A DNA stretch of 64,000 nucleotides from Flavobacteriales bacterium (GCA_028141885.1 JAOIQU010000001.1:1-64000); one strand, 5' to 3'; numbered from the stretch's first letter, positions 26,585-35,277 are shown. Notes: generated from the letters alone by a model not told the origin. Numbers and translations: made by a program.

Positions 26585-28132
26585 TCAGCGCCCGCCGACG
26601 AGCACACGGCGCACCGCCGTGGCATGCTCGTTGCGCACGTGGAGCAAGTACGCTCCGGCTGGAAGCCCTTCCACATTCCACACCACAGGTCCGCCCTTGG
26701 TGGTTTGCGAGGTGTGGACGGTTTGGCCTGACAACGACACCAACGTGAGGTCAAACGCGTGGCCCAATGGCAACGTGATGATCACCTCGCCCATGGTCGG
26801 GTTGGGATAGACGTTCAATTCAAAATCGACTTCCAACACGGCATCCACCTCTCCTGCACATTCGCAGTTTTCGGTGACAACGTCGTTGATGGTGCTGTCG
26901 TCATTGTCGTCGCAAGCCTCCCCAATCACCAAGCAAGATCCATCATCTGTGTTGGCATCCATGTCGAAGTTGCACGCATCGGCGTTGGTGCACCCCTCAA
27001 CAATCGCTTCTCCCACACATGCGCAGTCGTCAGTGACGATGTCGTTCACCGTCATGTCGTCCATGTCGTCGCAAGACTCCCCGATCACCAAACAAGTGCC
27101 GTCATCGACGTTGGCGTCCATGTCGTAGTTGCACGCAGCCTCGTTGGTGCAGCCTTCAACGATGGCTTCTCCTGCGCAGGCACAGTCAGCCGTGATCACG
27201 TCATTGACGGTCATGTCGTCCATGTCATCGCAAGCCTCTCCAATCACCAGGCACGAACCGTCATCGACGTTGGCCATGTCCTCATAGTTGCAAGCTTCAC
27301 TGTTGGTGCAGCCGGCAACGATGGCTTCGCCAGCGCAACCACAATCCGCAGTGACCATGTCATTCACCGTCATGTCGTCCATGTCGTCGCAAGACTCTCC
27401 GATCACAAGGCATGAGCCGTCATCCGTGTTGGCATCCATCTCATAGTTGCAAGCCAAAGAGTCTGTGCATCCCAGCATGATCAATTCGATGCAACCTGTG
27501 CTGTCTGCTGCGAAGCAGTCTCCTCCGCAAACCTCCAATGCGTCAAACTCAGCACAAGACCCATCGTCTTCTGTGGCGAGGGGATCGTAATTGCAGGCCA
27601 TGGGGTCGGTGCAACCCTCGAGAATGAGCGTCAAGGAATATCCTTCGAACGCCACTTCTTGGCTGATCGAATTGCCAAACAAGCTTGCCCAACCCAAGAC
27701 GTCGATGCTTGCAAAGAAAAAGCCCGTCGTGTCAGGCGTTCCCGTGAGCGTGGCGCAGTATTGCTCTCCTCCAAGGAACGTGTATGGGTTGCCGCTGTCT
27801 CCGTTGTTGTTGGGGGTCAGTTCCAGCCCCACTTCTGAAATCAGCAAGGCTTCGCCCGACTCACCAATCAACGAGATGTTTTGAACCACAACGCTGTCCA
27901 CAGGCACAGGAATTCCGACCAAATCGTCTGCAGACGTTGGAACAAGAATGTGCAGTGTGTCGGCATACAATTCTCCGAGGTAGCCATCCTCAAACGTCTC
28001 ACCAATCAAAGGATCTGGGCTCAGTCCAAAAGTGACCCCATCCGGGAAAACAAAGTCGGCTTCGCAGACCTGTGCCAAGCCAGAAGTCAACACGGCAAAG
28101 ACTGCCGCGAGAGAGATAACAACGTGTTTCAT
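26585..28132 (-). CDS. T9SS-exported protein with four 53-residue Cys/Asp repeats
   Basis: 515 residues. The signal peptide ends at GLAQ (residue 21). Residues 22-172 form a beta-rich domain with no recognised family. One GCTDPMACNYDPLATEDDGSC module at 173 is followed by four near-identical 53-residue units at 221-432, each with GCTN..ACNY, DDGSCLVIGE and CDDMDDMTVND. Residues 440-515 form a type A T9SS sorting domain (VYPNPTMGEVIITL ... HATAVRRVLVGG). Acidic Asp-rich loops suggest calcium binding. It is the third secreted protein in this minus-strand block; each has its own terminator. Confidence 0.8.
   Translation of the reverse strand: MKHVVISLAAVFAVLTSGLAQVCEADFVFPDGVTFGLSPDPLIGETFEDGYLGELYADTLHILVPTSADDLVGIPVPVDSVVVQNISLIGESGEALLISEVGLELTPNNNGDSGNPYTFLGGEQYCATLTGTPDTTGFFFASIDVLGWASLFGNSISQEVAFEGYSLTLILEGCTDPMACNYDPLATEDDGSCAEFDALEVCGGDCFAADSTGCIELIMLGCTDSLACNYEMDANTDDGSCLVIGESCDDMDDMTVNDMVTADCGCAGEAIVAGCTNSEACNYEDMANVDDGSCLVIGEACDDMDDMTVNDVITADCACAGEAIVEGCTNEAACNYDMDANVDDGTCLVIGESCDDMDDMTVNDIVTDDCACVGEAIVEGCTNADACNFDMDANTDDGSCLVIGEACDDNDDSTINDVVTENCECAGEVDAVLEVDFELNVYPNPTMGEVIITLPLGHAFDLTLVSLSGQTVHTSQTTKGGPVVWNVEGLPAGAYLLHVRNEHATAVRRVLVGGR
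26837..27472 (-). repeat. Four tandem 159-bp coding repeats
   Basis: Units of 53 codons at about 27472-27314, 27313-27155, 27154-26996 and 26995-26837. The central part (DDGSCLVIGE.CDDMDDMTVND) is nearly identical at DNA level in the first three, and the fourth has drifted. Such arrays gain or lose units by recombination. Confidence 0.85.
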
Positions 28133-28157
28133 GAACGCAAGTGTTAACAGTTTGGCC

Positions 28158-28165
28158 CAAATGTA
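28158..28165 (-). promoter_or_regulatory. -7 promoter element (TACATTTG)
   Basis: Exact TAnnTTTG on the minus strand, 25 bp before the ATG at 28132. No -33 TTG lies at the usual spacing. Confidence 0.5.
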
Positions 28166-28226
28166 GCGCGCACAACTCCCTCCCTGTCACGAGGGCGCGG
28201 AAGGTTTACCACAACGTGGTTGGGAA

Positions 28227-30041
28227 TCAGCAGGCTTGACCAAAGGTGTTCAGCAACAACAACAGGTCCGCGACCGACACTGCGCCGTCGCTGTTGATGT
28301 CACCCGGGCAACCCGAATTGGTGGGTGGAAAAAGGAGCTCCAACGCGTCGCTGACCCCATCTTCGTCTGAATCGGCGTTGAGTGGATCGGTGTTGAAAAG
28401 ATCCAATTCCGCTCCGTCGGTCAGCCCGTCGCCATCGGTGTCCTGCACGGTGGGGTCCGTGCCCAACAGCAACTCCTCGGCATCCCACAGATCGTCTTGG
28501 TCGCTGTCCTCACAGACGTCACCCAGGCCATTCCCATTGAAGTCTGCTTGTTCAGGGTTGAATGTGTCCGTGCAATTGTCCGTCAAATCCGGCACCCCGT
28601 CTTCATCGAAGTCATCGGCTTGGGCACCGCTGAGTGCGACGTCCACCACAACAGGCAGGTGATCGGAAGCGTTCCACGTGTCGCCCGACTGCAATCCATA
28701 GGCGTTCAGACGGTCTGCAGACATGTCGGAGGTTTGGAGGCCAAACGACCTGAGCACCTGCAACACCCCATCAGACACGAGGGCGTAATCCAACTTGCCG
28801 GGCATGTAAGAGCTGCCGTCGTTGCGCCACGTGTAATCCATGGGACGGTCGGCCTGGACGGCGGCAACTTGAAGCATGCCGGTGCCATCCCAGTCCGGGG
28901 CGAAGTCAGCGCCGTATTGAGCTTCGTCCGCGATGTCCCCCGATTCAAGTGTGGTTATGGGGGCTCCGAGTCCCACCATGTTCAAGTCGCCCCCAAACAA
29001 AATGGGCGACCCAGTCGGAACGTCGACTTGACCTCCTGCCGTCATGGCGTCGCGTTGAAAGGCCATGTACTCGTCTGCCTCACTTTGGCGCTTCTCCTCG
29101 TTGGTCAGTCCACCACAGCACTTCAAATGCGAGGAGGTGAAGAGTGTGGGCACGCCAAGCACGTCCTCCGAGCCGATGACCGCCGGAAAACTGCGGTAAA
29201 CGTCTGGGTACGAAGATGCGATGGGCCAAGTGGTGGCCACCATCAAGTCGTAGTCGTCTTTGACCACGTTCCATGTCGAGCCCGGAAGCCACGACTCGAG
29301 AAGACCCTTCACATATGCGGCGGAGACGTCATCGACTTCACTGAATCCGATGATGTCGGGGGCCAAGGCGGCCACCATGCGGCCCATGGAGGCGGCGGGA
29401 GAATTTTGGTCCATGCGGCGGTTCACGTTCCACCACATGGCGCGGATCTGCGTACCCGAGGCGCGCGACAAAGGAACCTCCTCCACCGCGGCGACCTCGT
29501 TGCTCAACGTGAGCGTCGACGGGCTCGAAGGCATCACCTCGTCATGCGCGGTGTCGACCCACTGCCAGGCAAGCGAACTGCTGCCCACGCCCGACATGCT
29601 GCGGTCAAGGGCCAACTCGAACGTCGTGCCGCTGTACGTGGGCGCACCGTGAAGGCCAATGTTGTTGAAGCTGAGGGTCGTCTCGACGCCGCCGGCGTTG
29701 TAGCGACGAACCTCGTTGTTGGCGAAATCCATCACAAGCTCCACCCCCATCTGGTCTTGAACCCAACCGGTGAAGGGGTTGTTGTCGGTGTCCACCCAAA
29801 GCTGCAATCCGTGCGGAATGACCGTCTCGTCCAAGGCGATCTCCACCGCGAGATCGGCCTTCCAAAAGACCCATTCCGCGTTGGACGTCGCCGAGCCGGC
29901 AATCACATGCGTGTTGGACGCCGTGACGACGGGGACACCTGTCCAGTCAGAAAAATCGTTGTCAAGGGTGATTTGGGCCTGGGCCACCAAGGCGCCTGTT
30001 CCCAACGCCCCCCCAAGGAAGAATCTCGTGAACACATTCAT
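28227..30041 (-). CDS. Secreted endonuclease/exonuclease/phosphatase-fold protein with TSP3-like and dockerin-like tail
   Basis: 604 residues from the ATG at 30041 (signal peptide ending AQAQ). Residues 25-170 form a beta-rich domain, perhaps sugar-binding (DTDNNPFTGW). Residues 205-450 have the EEP fold: MWWNVNR, GFSEVDD (catalytic Glu), FGGDLNMVG, and WNASDHLPVVVDV (Asp-His). Residues 460-575 are thrombospondin type 3-like calcium loops (DFDEDGVPDLTDNC, DTDGDGLTDGAE). The end is a single EF-hand CPGDINSDGAVSVADLLLLLNTFG as in the protein at 16647. It is likely an extracellular nuclease or phosphodiesterase; the substrate is not determined. Confidence 0.78.
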   Translation of the reverse strand: MNVFTRFFLGGALGTGALVAQAQITLDNDFSDWTGVPVVTASNTHVIAGSATSNAEWVFWKADLAVEIALDETVIPHGLQLWVDTDNNPFTGWVQDQMGVELVMDFANNEVRRYNAGGVETTLSFNNIGLHGAPTYSGTTFELALDRSMSGVGSSSLAWQWVDTAHDEVMPSSPSTLTLSNEVAAVEEVPLSRASGTQIRAMWWNVNRRMDQNSPAASMGRMVAALAPDIIGFSEVDDVSAAYVKGLLESWLPGSTWNVVKDDYDLMVATTWPIASSYPDVYRSFPAVIGSEDVLGVPTLFTSSHLKCCGGLTNEEKRQSEADEYMAFQRDAMTAGGQVDVPTGSPILFGGDLNMVGLGAPITTLESGDIADEAQYGADFAPDWDGTGMLQVAAVQADRPMDYTWRNDGSSYMPGKLDYALVSDGVLQVLRSFGLQTSDMSADRLNAYGLQSGDTWNASDHLPVVVDVALSGAQADDFDEDGVPDLTDNCTDTFNPEQADFNGNGLGDVCEDSDQDDLWDAEELLLGTDPTVQDTDGDGLTDGAELDLFNTDPLNADSDEDGVSDALELLFPPTNSGCPGDINSDGAVSVADLLLLLNTFGQAC

Positions 30042-30061
30042 GGAAACAAGGTACGGACGCC

Positions 30062-31147
30062 TCAAGGGAAACGCCCCTCCTCGACGTCACGAATGAAGTC
30101 GGTCACGCCGCCAAAGAATACCTCGGCGTCGTCCCAAAGGGCAAGGTGCGAACCGTTCTCGCAAATCAAGGCCCGACCACGCTGCACAAGCGTCGCCTGA
30201 CGCGCCATGGCCGCGGGGTCCATCGTGTCGTGTGTCGCGCCAACCATGAGGGTCGGCATGCCTATTTCTCCGAGGCGTGAGGTGATGTCCCAGTCGATGA
30301 TTCGGCCTCCAACCTTGAACTCGCTCGGACCTTGCATCAAATCGTAGAGCTTGTAATTGAGCCGTGCAAACGACCCCGCCACCTCCTCCGGCCACTGCTC
30401 CAAACGGCACACGTGCTTGCGGTAAAACTCCCTGTCGATGAGCTCGAGGTAGGTGGGGTTTTGGTAGTCTCCAGCCGCTTCATAGGCCTCCAAAGAATCG
30501 ACCAACGTGGAACGCATTTGAGGCCGAAGAGTCGACACGTTGTACGCTGCATAATCCGGGATGGAGGACTGCATGTTGCACACAACCAACCCCTTCAGGT
30601 GCTTTTGATGAACCAACGCGTACTCCATCGCCAAGATGCCACCCCAGCTGTTGCCAAGCAGGTAGAAATTGGTGGAATCCATGCCGAGGGCTTGCCTCAC
30701 CTCGTCCACCTCCTGCACCCACCGATCGATGTTCCAGAGGTCCTCTTCCGGCTGATCGCTGTAAAAACTCCCGAGCTGGTCGTACATGTGCACTTCGGCC
30801 GGGCCGTTCAATCCTTGGTGCTCGGGCAGCTGGTACGCGACGTTCAACATGTACTCGTGGGTACATGCAGGACCACCGTGAAGCACCAAGACTTTGACCT
30901 CTTCACTTTGGCCAAACTGCTGGGTGAACACTTCAAACCCGTTGCTCAGCTGCACCATGGTGACGCTCTCTTCCTCCCTTTTGGCCTGACGCAGCGCTTC
31001 GTCCTCAGGCGTGAAGGCCATGGCGCAATTGCCCGTCAAGTGGTAATCCGTCAGCTCCGCTTGGGAATCTGCGTCTGGGGAATCTGGGGCGACGGCACAT
31101 CCGGCTAACACGGCGGCCATGGTGAAGGTGAGAATGGATCGGTTCAT
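30062..31147 (-). CDS. Lipoprotein alpha/beta-hydrolase, proline iminopeptidase-like (S33)
   Basis: 361 residues from the ATG at 31147. The lipobox LAGC places the lipidated Cys at about residue 17. The hydrolase has LVLHGGPACTHEYML (oxyanion HGGP), YDQLGSFYSDQP, nucleophile Ser in LGNSWGGILA, Asp in GATHDTMDP and His in ENGSHLAL. The HGGP and GNSWGG pattern is typical of S33 prolyl aminopeptidases, which remove N-terminal proline from peptides. It is probably anchored to the outer membrane. It starts in a divergent gap with the gene at 31205 and ends 20 bp before the EEP-fold gene. Confidence 0.85.
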   Translation of the reverse strand: MNRSILTFTMAAVLAGCAVAPDSPDADSQAELTDYHLTGNCAMAFTPEDEALRQAKREEESVTMVQLSNGFEVFTQQFGQSEEVKVLVLHGGPACTHEYMLNVAYQLPEHQGLNGPAEVHMYDQLGSFYSDQPEEDLWNIDRWVQEVDEVRQALGMDSTNFYLLGNSWGGILAMEYALVHQKHLKGLVVCNMQSSIPDYAAYNVSTLRPQMRSTLVDSLEAYEAAGDYQNPTYLELIDREFYRKHVCRLEQWPEEVAGSFARLNYKLYDLMQGPSEFKVGGRIIDWDITSRLGEIGMPTLMVGATHDTMDPAAMARQATLVQRGRALICENGSHLALWDDAEVFFGGVTDFIRDVEEGRFP

Positions 31148-31204
31148 GAGGACAAGATGGGACAGATTGTTGAACAAAGCATGGGTTTGGGGTGTCCTAA
31201 TGCC

Positions 31205-31510
31205 ATGGCCCCAAAGCACCCCGCGCCACCAACCACCCAGCTGCAACGCGCCTCGCTGCCTTGGCAGGATTGGCCCGCAGAAGACCTGGACCGGGTCATT
31301 CAGATGGCGTGGGAAGACCGAACGCCGTTTGAGGCGATCGAGTGGCAGTTTGGGCTGAAGGAAAATGACGTGCGCGCGCTGATGCGCCGCTCACTGAAGC
31401 GGAAGAGCTTCGAAATGTGGCGGAAGCGAGTCAAAGGGATGAGCACAAAGCATGCCACGAAGCGGCCCGACGACGTGAAGCGGTTCCGCGCGCCAGGGCA
31501 ACGTCCTTGA
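31205..31510 (+). CDS. TIGR03643 family protein
   Basis: 101 residues from the ATG at 31205. The conserved core DLDRVIQMAWEDRTPFEAIE, QFGLKENDV, LMRRSLK and FEMWRKRV is that of TIGR03643, a short basic helix-turn-helix-like family of unknown role. It is followed within 36 bp by the barrel-protein gene on the same strand. Confidence 0.82.
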   Translation: MAPKHPAPPTTQLQRASLPWQDWPAEDLDRVIQMAWEDRTPFEAIEWQFGLKENDVRALMRRSLKRKSFEMWRKRVKGMSTKHATKRPDDVKRFRAPGQRP

Positions 31511-31545
31511 CTAATGTTCACGTGCGATGTGCGAGCTTTGTCCTC

Positions 31546-32334
31546 ATGAATGCTTCAAGACTGACGCTCATCCGGACGCTGTTGTTGTCTTCAACAATGA
31601 CCTTGGTGACGATGGCCACATGGGCCCAAGCCGACGCCCCCGAGCGGCTGCACGACGGCCTCGTGAAGGTCAATTTGACCGACTTCATCTCAGGCAAATA
31701 CAGCCTGTCTTACGAGCGTGTCATCGGTCCTTGGACTTCGGCAGAGTTGACCGTGACGGGCATCGGTATGACCACCTCGGACTACACCTACAGCATTGCC
31801 CAACCTGTCACCTACCCTTGGGACAGCTTTTACCCGAGTCTGCCAGCTGATTTGGAATTGGTCCTGTCCGGATGGGAAGTTCAAGGTGCGGTCCGCAAAT
31901 ACGGCTGGGTGGATGACGGCATGCCTGACGGCTTCTACGCGTCGGTGTTCTTGACCGCTGGAAGCGCCAACGTGGTGGCGGACGAGCGCATTCGGGATGT
32001 CACGTACGATCCTGACACCGTGACGTTTGAGCCAAGTGCGTTCCTCGATGAAATCGACCACACGTTGAGGGTGACCACCTGGGGGTTTGGGCTGACGGTG
32101 GGATACCAATGGCTCACCGAAAGCGGCCTGGGCGTAGACGCCTACTTTGGGCCCATGTTCCGAGGCATGACTCGGACGTTCAGCATGGACGGCTACACCG
32201 ACGCCGAAGCCAAGGACATTGTCGGCAACCGATTGCAACAGCGCTACTGGCTCCGCCCTGGCCCGAGTGAACTGTACAACGGCACCACGGGTCCGTGGTT
32301 CAACGGCGGCGTTCGCCTGAGCCTGGCCTTCTGA
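31546..32334 (+). CDS. Predicted outer-membrane beta-barrel protein
   Basis: 262 residues from the ATG at 31546, with a signal peptide ending WAQA (about residue 29). The rest alternates polar and aromatic residues in short strands (GKYSLSYERVIGP, GLTVGYQWLTESGLGVDAYFGP) and ends GGVRLSLAF with a terminal Phe, as in small outer-membrane barrels of the DUF3575-like kind. Function is unknown. CTTTG lies 5 bp before the ATG, possibly a degenerate -7 element. Confidence 0.65.
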   Translation: MNASRLTLIRTLLLSSTMTLVTMATWAQADAPERLHDGLVKVNLTDFISGKYSLSYERVIGPWTSAELTVTGIGMTTSDYTYSIAQPVTYPWDSFYPSLPADLELVLSGWEVQGAVRKYGWVDDGMPDGFYASVFLTAGSANVVADERIRDVTYDPDTVTFEPSAFLDEIDHTLRVTTWGFGLTVGYQWLTESGLGVDAYFGPMFRGMTRTFSMDGYTDAEAKDIVGNRLQQRYWLRPGPSELYNGTTGPWFNGGVRLSLAF

Positions 32335-32343
32335 CCGGCGCTG

Positions 32344-33639
32344 TCAGTTCAACTGTTCCCCGTGTTGGGAGTCGTCGAGGCCGCGGGCTTCCTGCTTTGA
32401 GGTCACACGCATGGGAATGAGCGCATTGACCAATGCGAACAACGCGTAGCTCAACCCAAACGCCCCCACCGCCACTGCAGCGAGTGCAGCGAGGTGTTTC
32501 CCAAAGGTGTCAAACTCGCCCGACGTCAACCCGACCTCAGCGGCGAACACCCCCGTGAGCACCATGCCCACCATGCCCCCGACACCGTGGCTGGCGAACA
32601 CATCGAGGGTGTCGTCCACGCGTGCAGATTTGTGAAACAGGTCGATCGCCAGGTTGCTGACCAGTGCCGCAACAAAACCAATCAAGACGCTGTCCCCCAA
32701 GCTGACAAACCCGGCTGCAGGCGTGATGGCCACGAGACCCACCACCGCACCGATGCACGCACCGACGGCGGACATCTTGCGGTCGCGGAACCGGTCGAAG
32801 AAAATCCAGGTGATCATCGCCGTGGCCGACGCCAAGTTGGTGTTGGCAAACGCAAGGACCGCATCCGTGCTTGCGCTGAATGCTGAGCCCGCATTGAACC
32901 CAAACCACCCAAACCACAACAACCCCGTGCCCAAAATCACAAACGGAATGTTGGCTGGCGTAAGGTCGTTGTCCATCCTCCGCCCCAGGAACAGCGCACC
33001 CGCCAAGGCGGCACACCCTGCAGACATGTGCACGACCGTTCCCCCAGCGAAATCAAGCACGCCCCACTGGCGCAACAGGCCTTCCGGGTGCCAAGTCATG
33101 TGACAAAGCGGCGGATACACCACGAGCGCGAAGAGCACCATGAACAAGATGTACGCCCTGAAGCGAACCCGCCCCGCCATGCTCCCTGTAATCAGAGCAG
33201 GCGTGATGATGGCGAACTTCAATTGAAACAAGGCGAACAACAAAAACGGAATCGTGCCAGCGAAATCGGCATTGGGACTCAACCCCACACCCCGAAACGC
33301 CAGGAAGGTCCGCGGGTCGCCAATCACGCCCCCGAGGCTCTCGCCAAAGCACAAACTGAACCCCACAAGCACCCACAGTACGCTGATCACGCCGAGCGCC
33401 ACAAAGCTTTGAAGCATCGTGGAAATGATGTGACGCTTGTCAACCATCCCCCCATAAAAGAAGGCCAAACCCGGCGTCATGAGCAACACGAACGCACTGG
33501 CCACCACCATCCACGCGGTGTCCCCTGCATTCAATTCGCCCAGCGCCGAGGCATCCGTGGCCGCGTCGTATGAGGTTCCCAAAAACCAAATGGCTGGCAC
33601 CAACAGCGCCAACACCAAAAAATTGCTCTTTCGTCCCAT
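32344..33639 (-). CDS. amt: Ammonium transporter
   Basis: 431 residues from the ATG at 33639, with about 11 membrane helices. Motifs are AGDTAWMVVASAFVLLMTPGLAFFYGG, GSMAGRVRFRAY, DFAGGTVVHMSAG (Amt signature), LLWFGWFGFNAGS and the second pore His in ASHGVGGMVG. The first pore His is probably His in CHMTWHPEG or VVHMSAG, by position VVHM. It moves ammonium into the cell. No glnK gene is beside it. The terminal tail QEARGLDDSQHGEQLN is cytoplasmic. Confidence 0.93.
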   Translation of the reverse strand: MGRKSNFLVLALLVPAIWFLGTSYDAATDASALGELNAGDTAWMVVASAFVLLMTPGLAFFYGGMVDKRHIISTMLQSFVALGVISVLWVLVGFSLCFGESLGGVIGDPRTFLAFRGVGLSPNADFAGTIPFLLFALFQLKFAIITPALITGSMAGRVRFRAYILFMVLFALVVYPPLCHMTWHPEGLLRQWGVLDFAGGTVVHMSAGCAALAGALFLGRRMDNDLTPANIPFVILGTGLLWFGWFGFNAGSAFSASTDAVLAFANTNLASATAMITWIFFDRFRDRKMSAVGACIGAVVGLVAITPAAGFVSLGDSVLIGFVAALVSNLAIDLFHKSARVDDTLDVFASHGVGGMVGMVLTGVFAAEVGLTSGEFDTFGKHLAALAAVAVGAFGLSYALFALVNALIPMRVTSKQEARGLDDSQHGEQLN

Positions 33640-33764
33640 GTCGTGGTTGTGAACGGCGAAACTATCTCTTCGCTCCAACATCCACAACTCGTGTCCTTTG
33701 GACAACAATCTAGAAATCAACACCTAAGCCTCAACTCAACAGCAGGCAATCGCAGCGGCGAGAC

Positions 33765-34286
33765 TCAATCAAAAAACAGCCGATGCCCCACAGTGATGAT
33801 CGCCACGGAGTCAAAACTGATGCTGCCGTACGTCCCACCCTCCAAGGTGAAGTACCAATCGCTGCAGCGGAGGTTGTTGCGGGTTTTGCCCCTGCGCTGC
33901 AACCGTCGTTGCGCACGCTCGGAGAGGGTTCTCTCACACCTTTTGGTAGGGATGGACTGTTGGTAATAGACATGAAGAGGCCAAAGTCTCAAACCAAGGG
34001 TGCCTGAAGGACCTCCTGCAAAGCGCTGAATGCCCACGCCCACTTTTCCCGTCACAATGGTCGGAAAGGCCAGGCCCGCCTGAGCTTCGAGCACAAATCC
34101 CGAATCGGACACCTTTCGAACTCCACCCAGCAACGACGCTCCAGGAAAAGGAAAGTCGGCAAAAGCCACGCCGAAGTTTGAGTCGAAATAAAACTCGACA
34201 TCCGCGGAGGTCTTGCCGTCCTGGGCCTTGGCCTCACACGAAGTCGTCCACACCGCAAGCGCTACGAGAAGGGTTTTCCAAGCCAA
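33765..34286 (-). CDS. Exported hypothetical protein, possible small barrel
   Basis: 173 residues read from a TTG at 34286. The N-terminus (TLLVALAVWTTSCEAKAQ) is a signal peptide with a possible lipobox-like Cys. The middle is Gly-rich with strands (VEFYFDSNFGVAFADFPF, GKVGVGIQRFAGG), and the end is ITVGHRLFFD. The TTG start is supported by an exact -7 element TAACTTTG four bases upstream, which would place the transcript start at the start codon. No family was recognised. Confidence 0.55.
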   Translation of the reverse strand: MAWKTLLVALAVWTTSCEAKAQDGKTSADVEFYFDSNFGVAFADFPFPGASLLGGVRKVSDSGFVLEAQAGLAFPTIVTGKVGVGIQRFAGGPSGTLGLRLWPLHVYYQQSIPTKRCERTLSERAQRRLQRRGKTRNNLRCSDWYFTLEGGTYGSISFDSVAIITVGHRLFFD

Positions 34287-34290
34287 GCCG

Positions 34291-34298
34291 CAAAGTTA
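34291..34298 (-). promoter_or_regulatory. -7 promoter element (TAACTTTG), leaderless position
   Basis: Exact TAnnTTTG on the minus strand with only four bases before the TTG start at 34286. It decides the start codon and implies a leaderless mRNA. Confidence 0.5.
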
Positions 34299-34310
34299 AG
34301 TCGCCGAAAA

Positions 34311-35051
34311 TCAACCCTGTGAAGGCCGACCAAACAGCACATTTTCTCCCCTCACATCGAGGACTCCAAACCCCTTGTCCGCGAGGACCCGGAGCGCCGG
34401 CTTAGAACTCGAAGGCACCATCCGCTCGTGGAATTCCAACACGATGAAACGCGTGCAATCCATCCAGTCGAGGTTGGCCTGAAACAAGGCCTCTTCTCCA
34501 CCTTCGATGTCGAGCTTGACCAAATCGATCGCCTCCCACCCCATGGCCTTTTGAATCCCTCCGATGGACAACGTCTCCACATCCGCCACCAAGTTGTCTG
34601 ACGCCTCATCTCGGGTCATGAACCCGTTGCTTCCAAAGCCTTCGTCGGTCAACCGAAGGTGGACGTGATCCGAGTGGTGAATCGCCTTTTGCGACAATGT
34701 GATGCCCTCCAAATAGGCAGTGTTTTTGCGGAAGGCTTCTGCGTTGTGGGGATGGGGCTCCACGGCATGGATTTGGGCTTCTGGAAACTGGCCTTTGAAG
34801 TAGAGCGACGCGAATCCCACATTGGCCCCACCGTCCACAATTCGACGCACATCTGAAGGCCAGTCAAAATCGTACTCACGATGCAGGAACACCTGCGCAA
34901 AAGCGTGCACGTCCTGAACGTCCCTTCTCAAATGGATCGGATTCTTGAAATCTGGAAGTCGAATCGAACTGGTTTTCAGGATGTTCAACCTGAAATACAG
35001 GAGACCTCCTCTCCAAGCGCCGTATCGCTGAATTAACAAAAGGAGGTACAT
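34311..35051 (-). CDS. FkbM family SAM-dependent methyltransferase
   Basis: 246 residues from the ATG at 35051. The SAM-binding motif I is IVDGGANVGFASLYF (about residue 75), followed by AVEPHPHNAEAF, IDLVKLDIEGGEEAL and the closing VLEFHERM. FkbM enzymes O-methylate sugars or small molecules, often surface polysaccharides. The start lies 21 bp from the left prophage repeat, so integration replaced the sequence upstream of this gene; any promoter must now lie in the repeat or in phage DNA. Confidence 0.88.
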   Translation of the reverse strand: MYLLLLIQRYGAWRGGLLYFRLNILKTSSIRLPDFKNPIHLRRDVQDVHAFAQVFLHREYDFDWPSDVRRIVDGGANVGFASLYFKGQFPEAQIHAVEPHPHNAEAFRKNTAYLEGITLSQKAIHHSDHVHLRLTDEGFGSNGFMTRDEASDNLVADVETLSIGGIQKAMGWEAIDLVKLDIEGGEEALFQANLDWMDCTRFIVLEFHERMVPSSSKPALRVLADKGFGVLDVRGENVLFGRPSQG

Positions 35052-35071
35052 GCCGCGCAAGGTAGCGCAAC

Positions 35072-35126
35072 AAAAAACCCGCCACCAAAGGGAAGCGGGT
35101 TTTGGGGAAAAGCGATCCCACAGGGA
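35072..35126 (-). repeat. Left attachment repeat
   Basis: 55 bp matching 61988-62042 with four mismatches. It ends with the 13 bp GATCCCACAGGGA, which is the 3' end of tRNA-Arg. It also contains the CCCGCC...GGCGGGTT-like hairpin and T run that terminates tRNA transcription, so the attachment site covers tRNA end plus terminator. Weaker similarity (CGCAAGGTA) continues to 35056. Confidence 0.88.
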
Positions 35127-35183
35127 TTGTACTTTTTCGCAAACAAACCCAGTGATGACGGGCGTTTTCAGTTATCAACACAA

Positions 35184-35210
35184 AAATGGGGGCCAAAATG
35201 GGGGCCACTT
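35184..35210 (+). repeat. Left integrase arm-site repeat
   Basis: 27 bp identical to 61856-61882. It holds two ATGGGGGCC units 12 bp apart, and a weaker third copy (AGTGGGGCC) follows at 35217. Position inside each prophage end fits arm-type integrase binding sites. Confidence 0.65.
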
Positions 35211-35231
35211 GCCAAAAGTGGGGCCAAACGG

Positions 35232-35273
35232 TTGACGCCGTTAACCTCCCCTCACCCACTGACGGTGACATTG
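35232..35273 (+). promoter_or_regulatory. Prophage bipartite promoter motif, copy 1
   Basis: TTG-N5-GTTAACC (35240-35246), 20-bp spacer, GACATTG (35267-35273), then 4 bases to the GTG start at 35278. The same layout occurs at three other prophage gene starts. Confidence 0.6.
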
Positions 35274-35277
35274 CACC

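Noticed and set aside
25145..26731. Plus-strand frame of 528 codons opposite two T9SS genes
   Set aside because: It spans two oppositely oriented genes and their terminator, and has repetitive composition copied from the Cys/Asp modules.
26837..27472. Regular repeats considered as a CRISPR array
   Set aside because: The 159-bp period is in frame, has no unique spacers and encodes protein modules.
28497..30200. Plus-strand frame of 567 codons opposite the EEP-fold gene
   Set aside because: Antisense shadow that also runs past both ends of the real coding signal without any recognisable motif.
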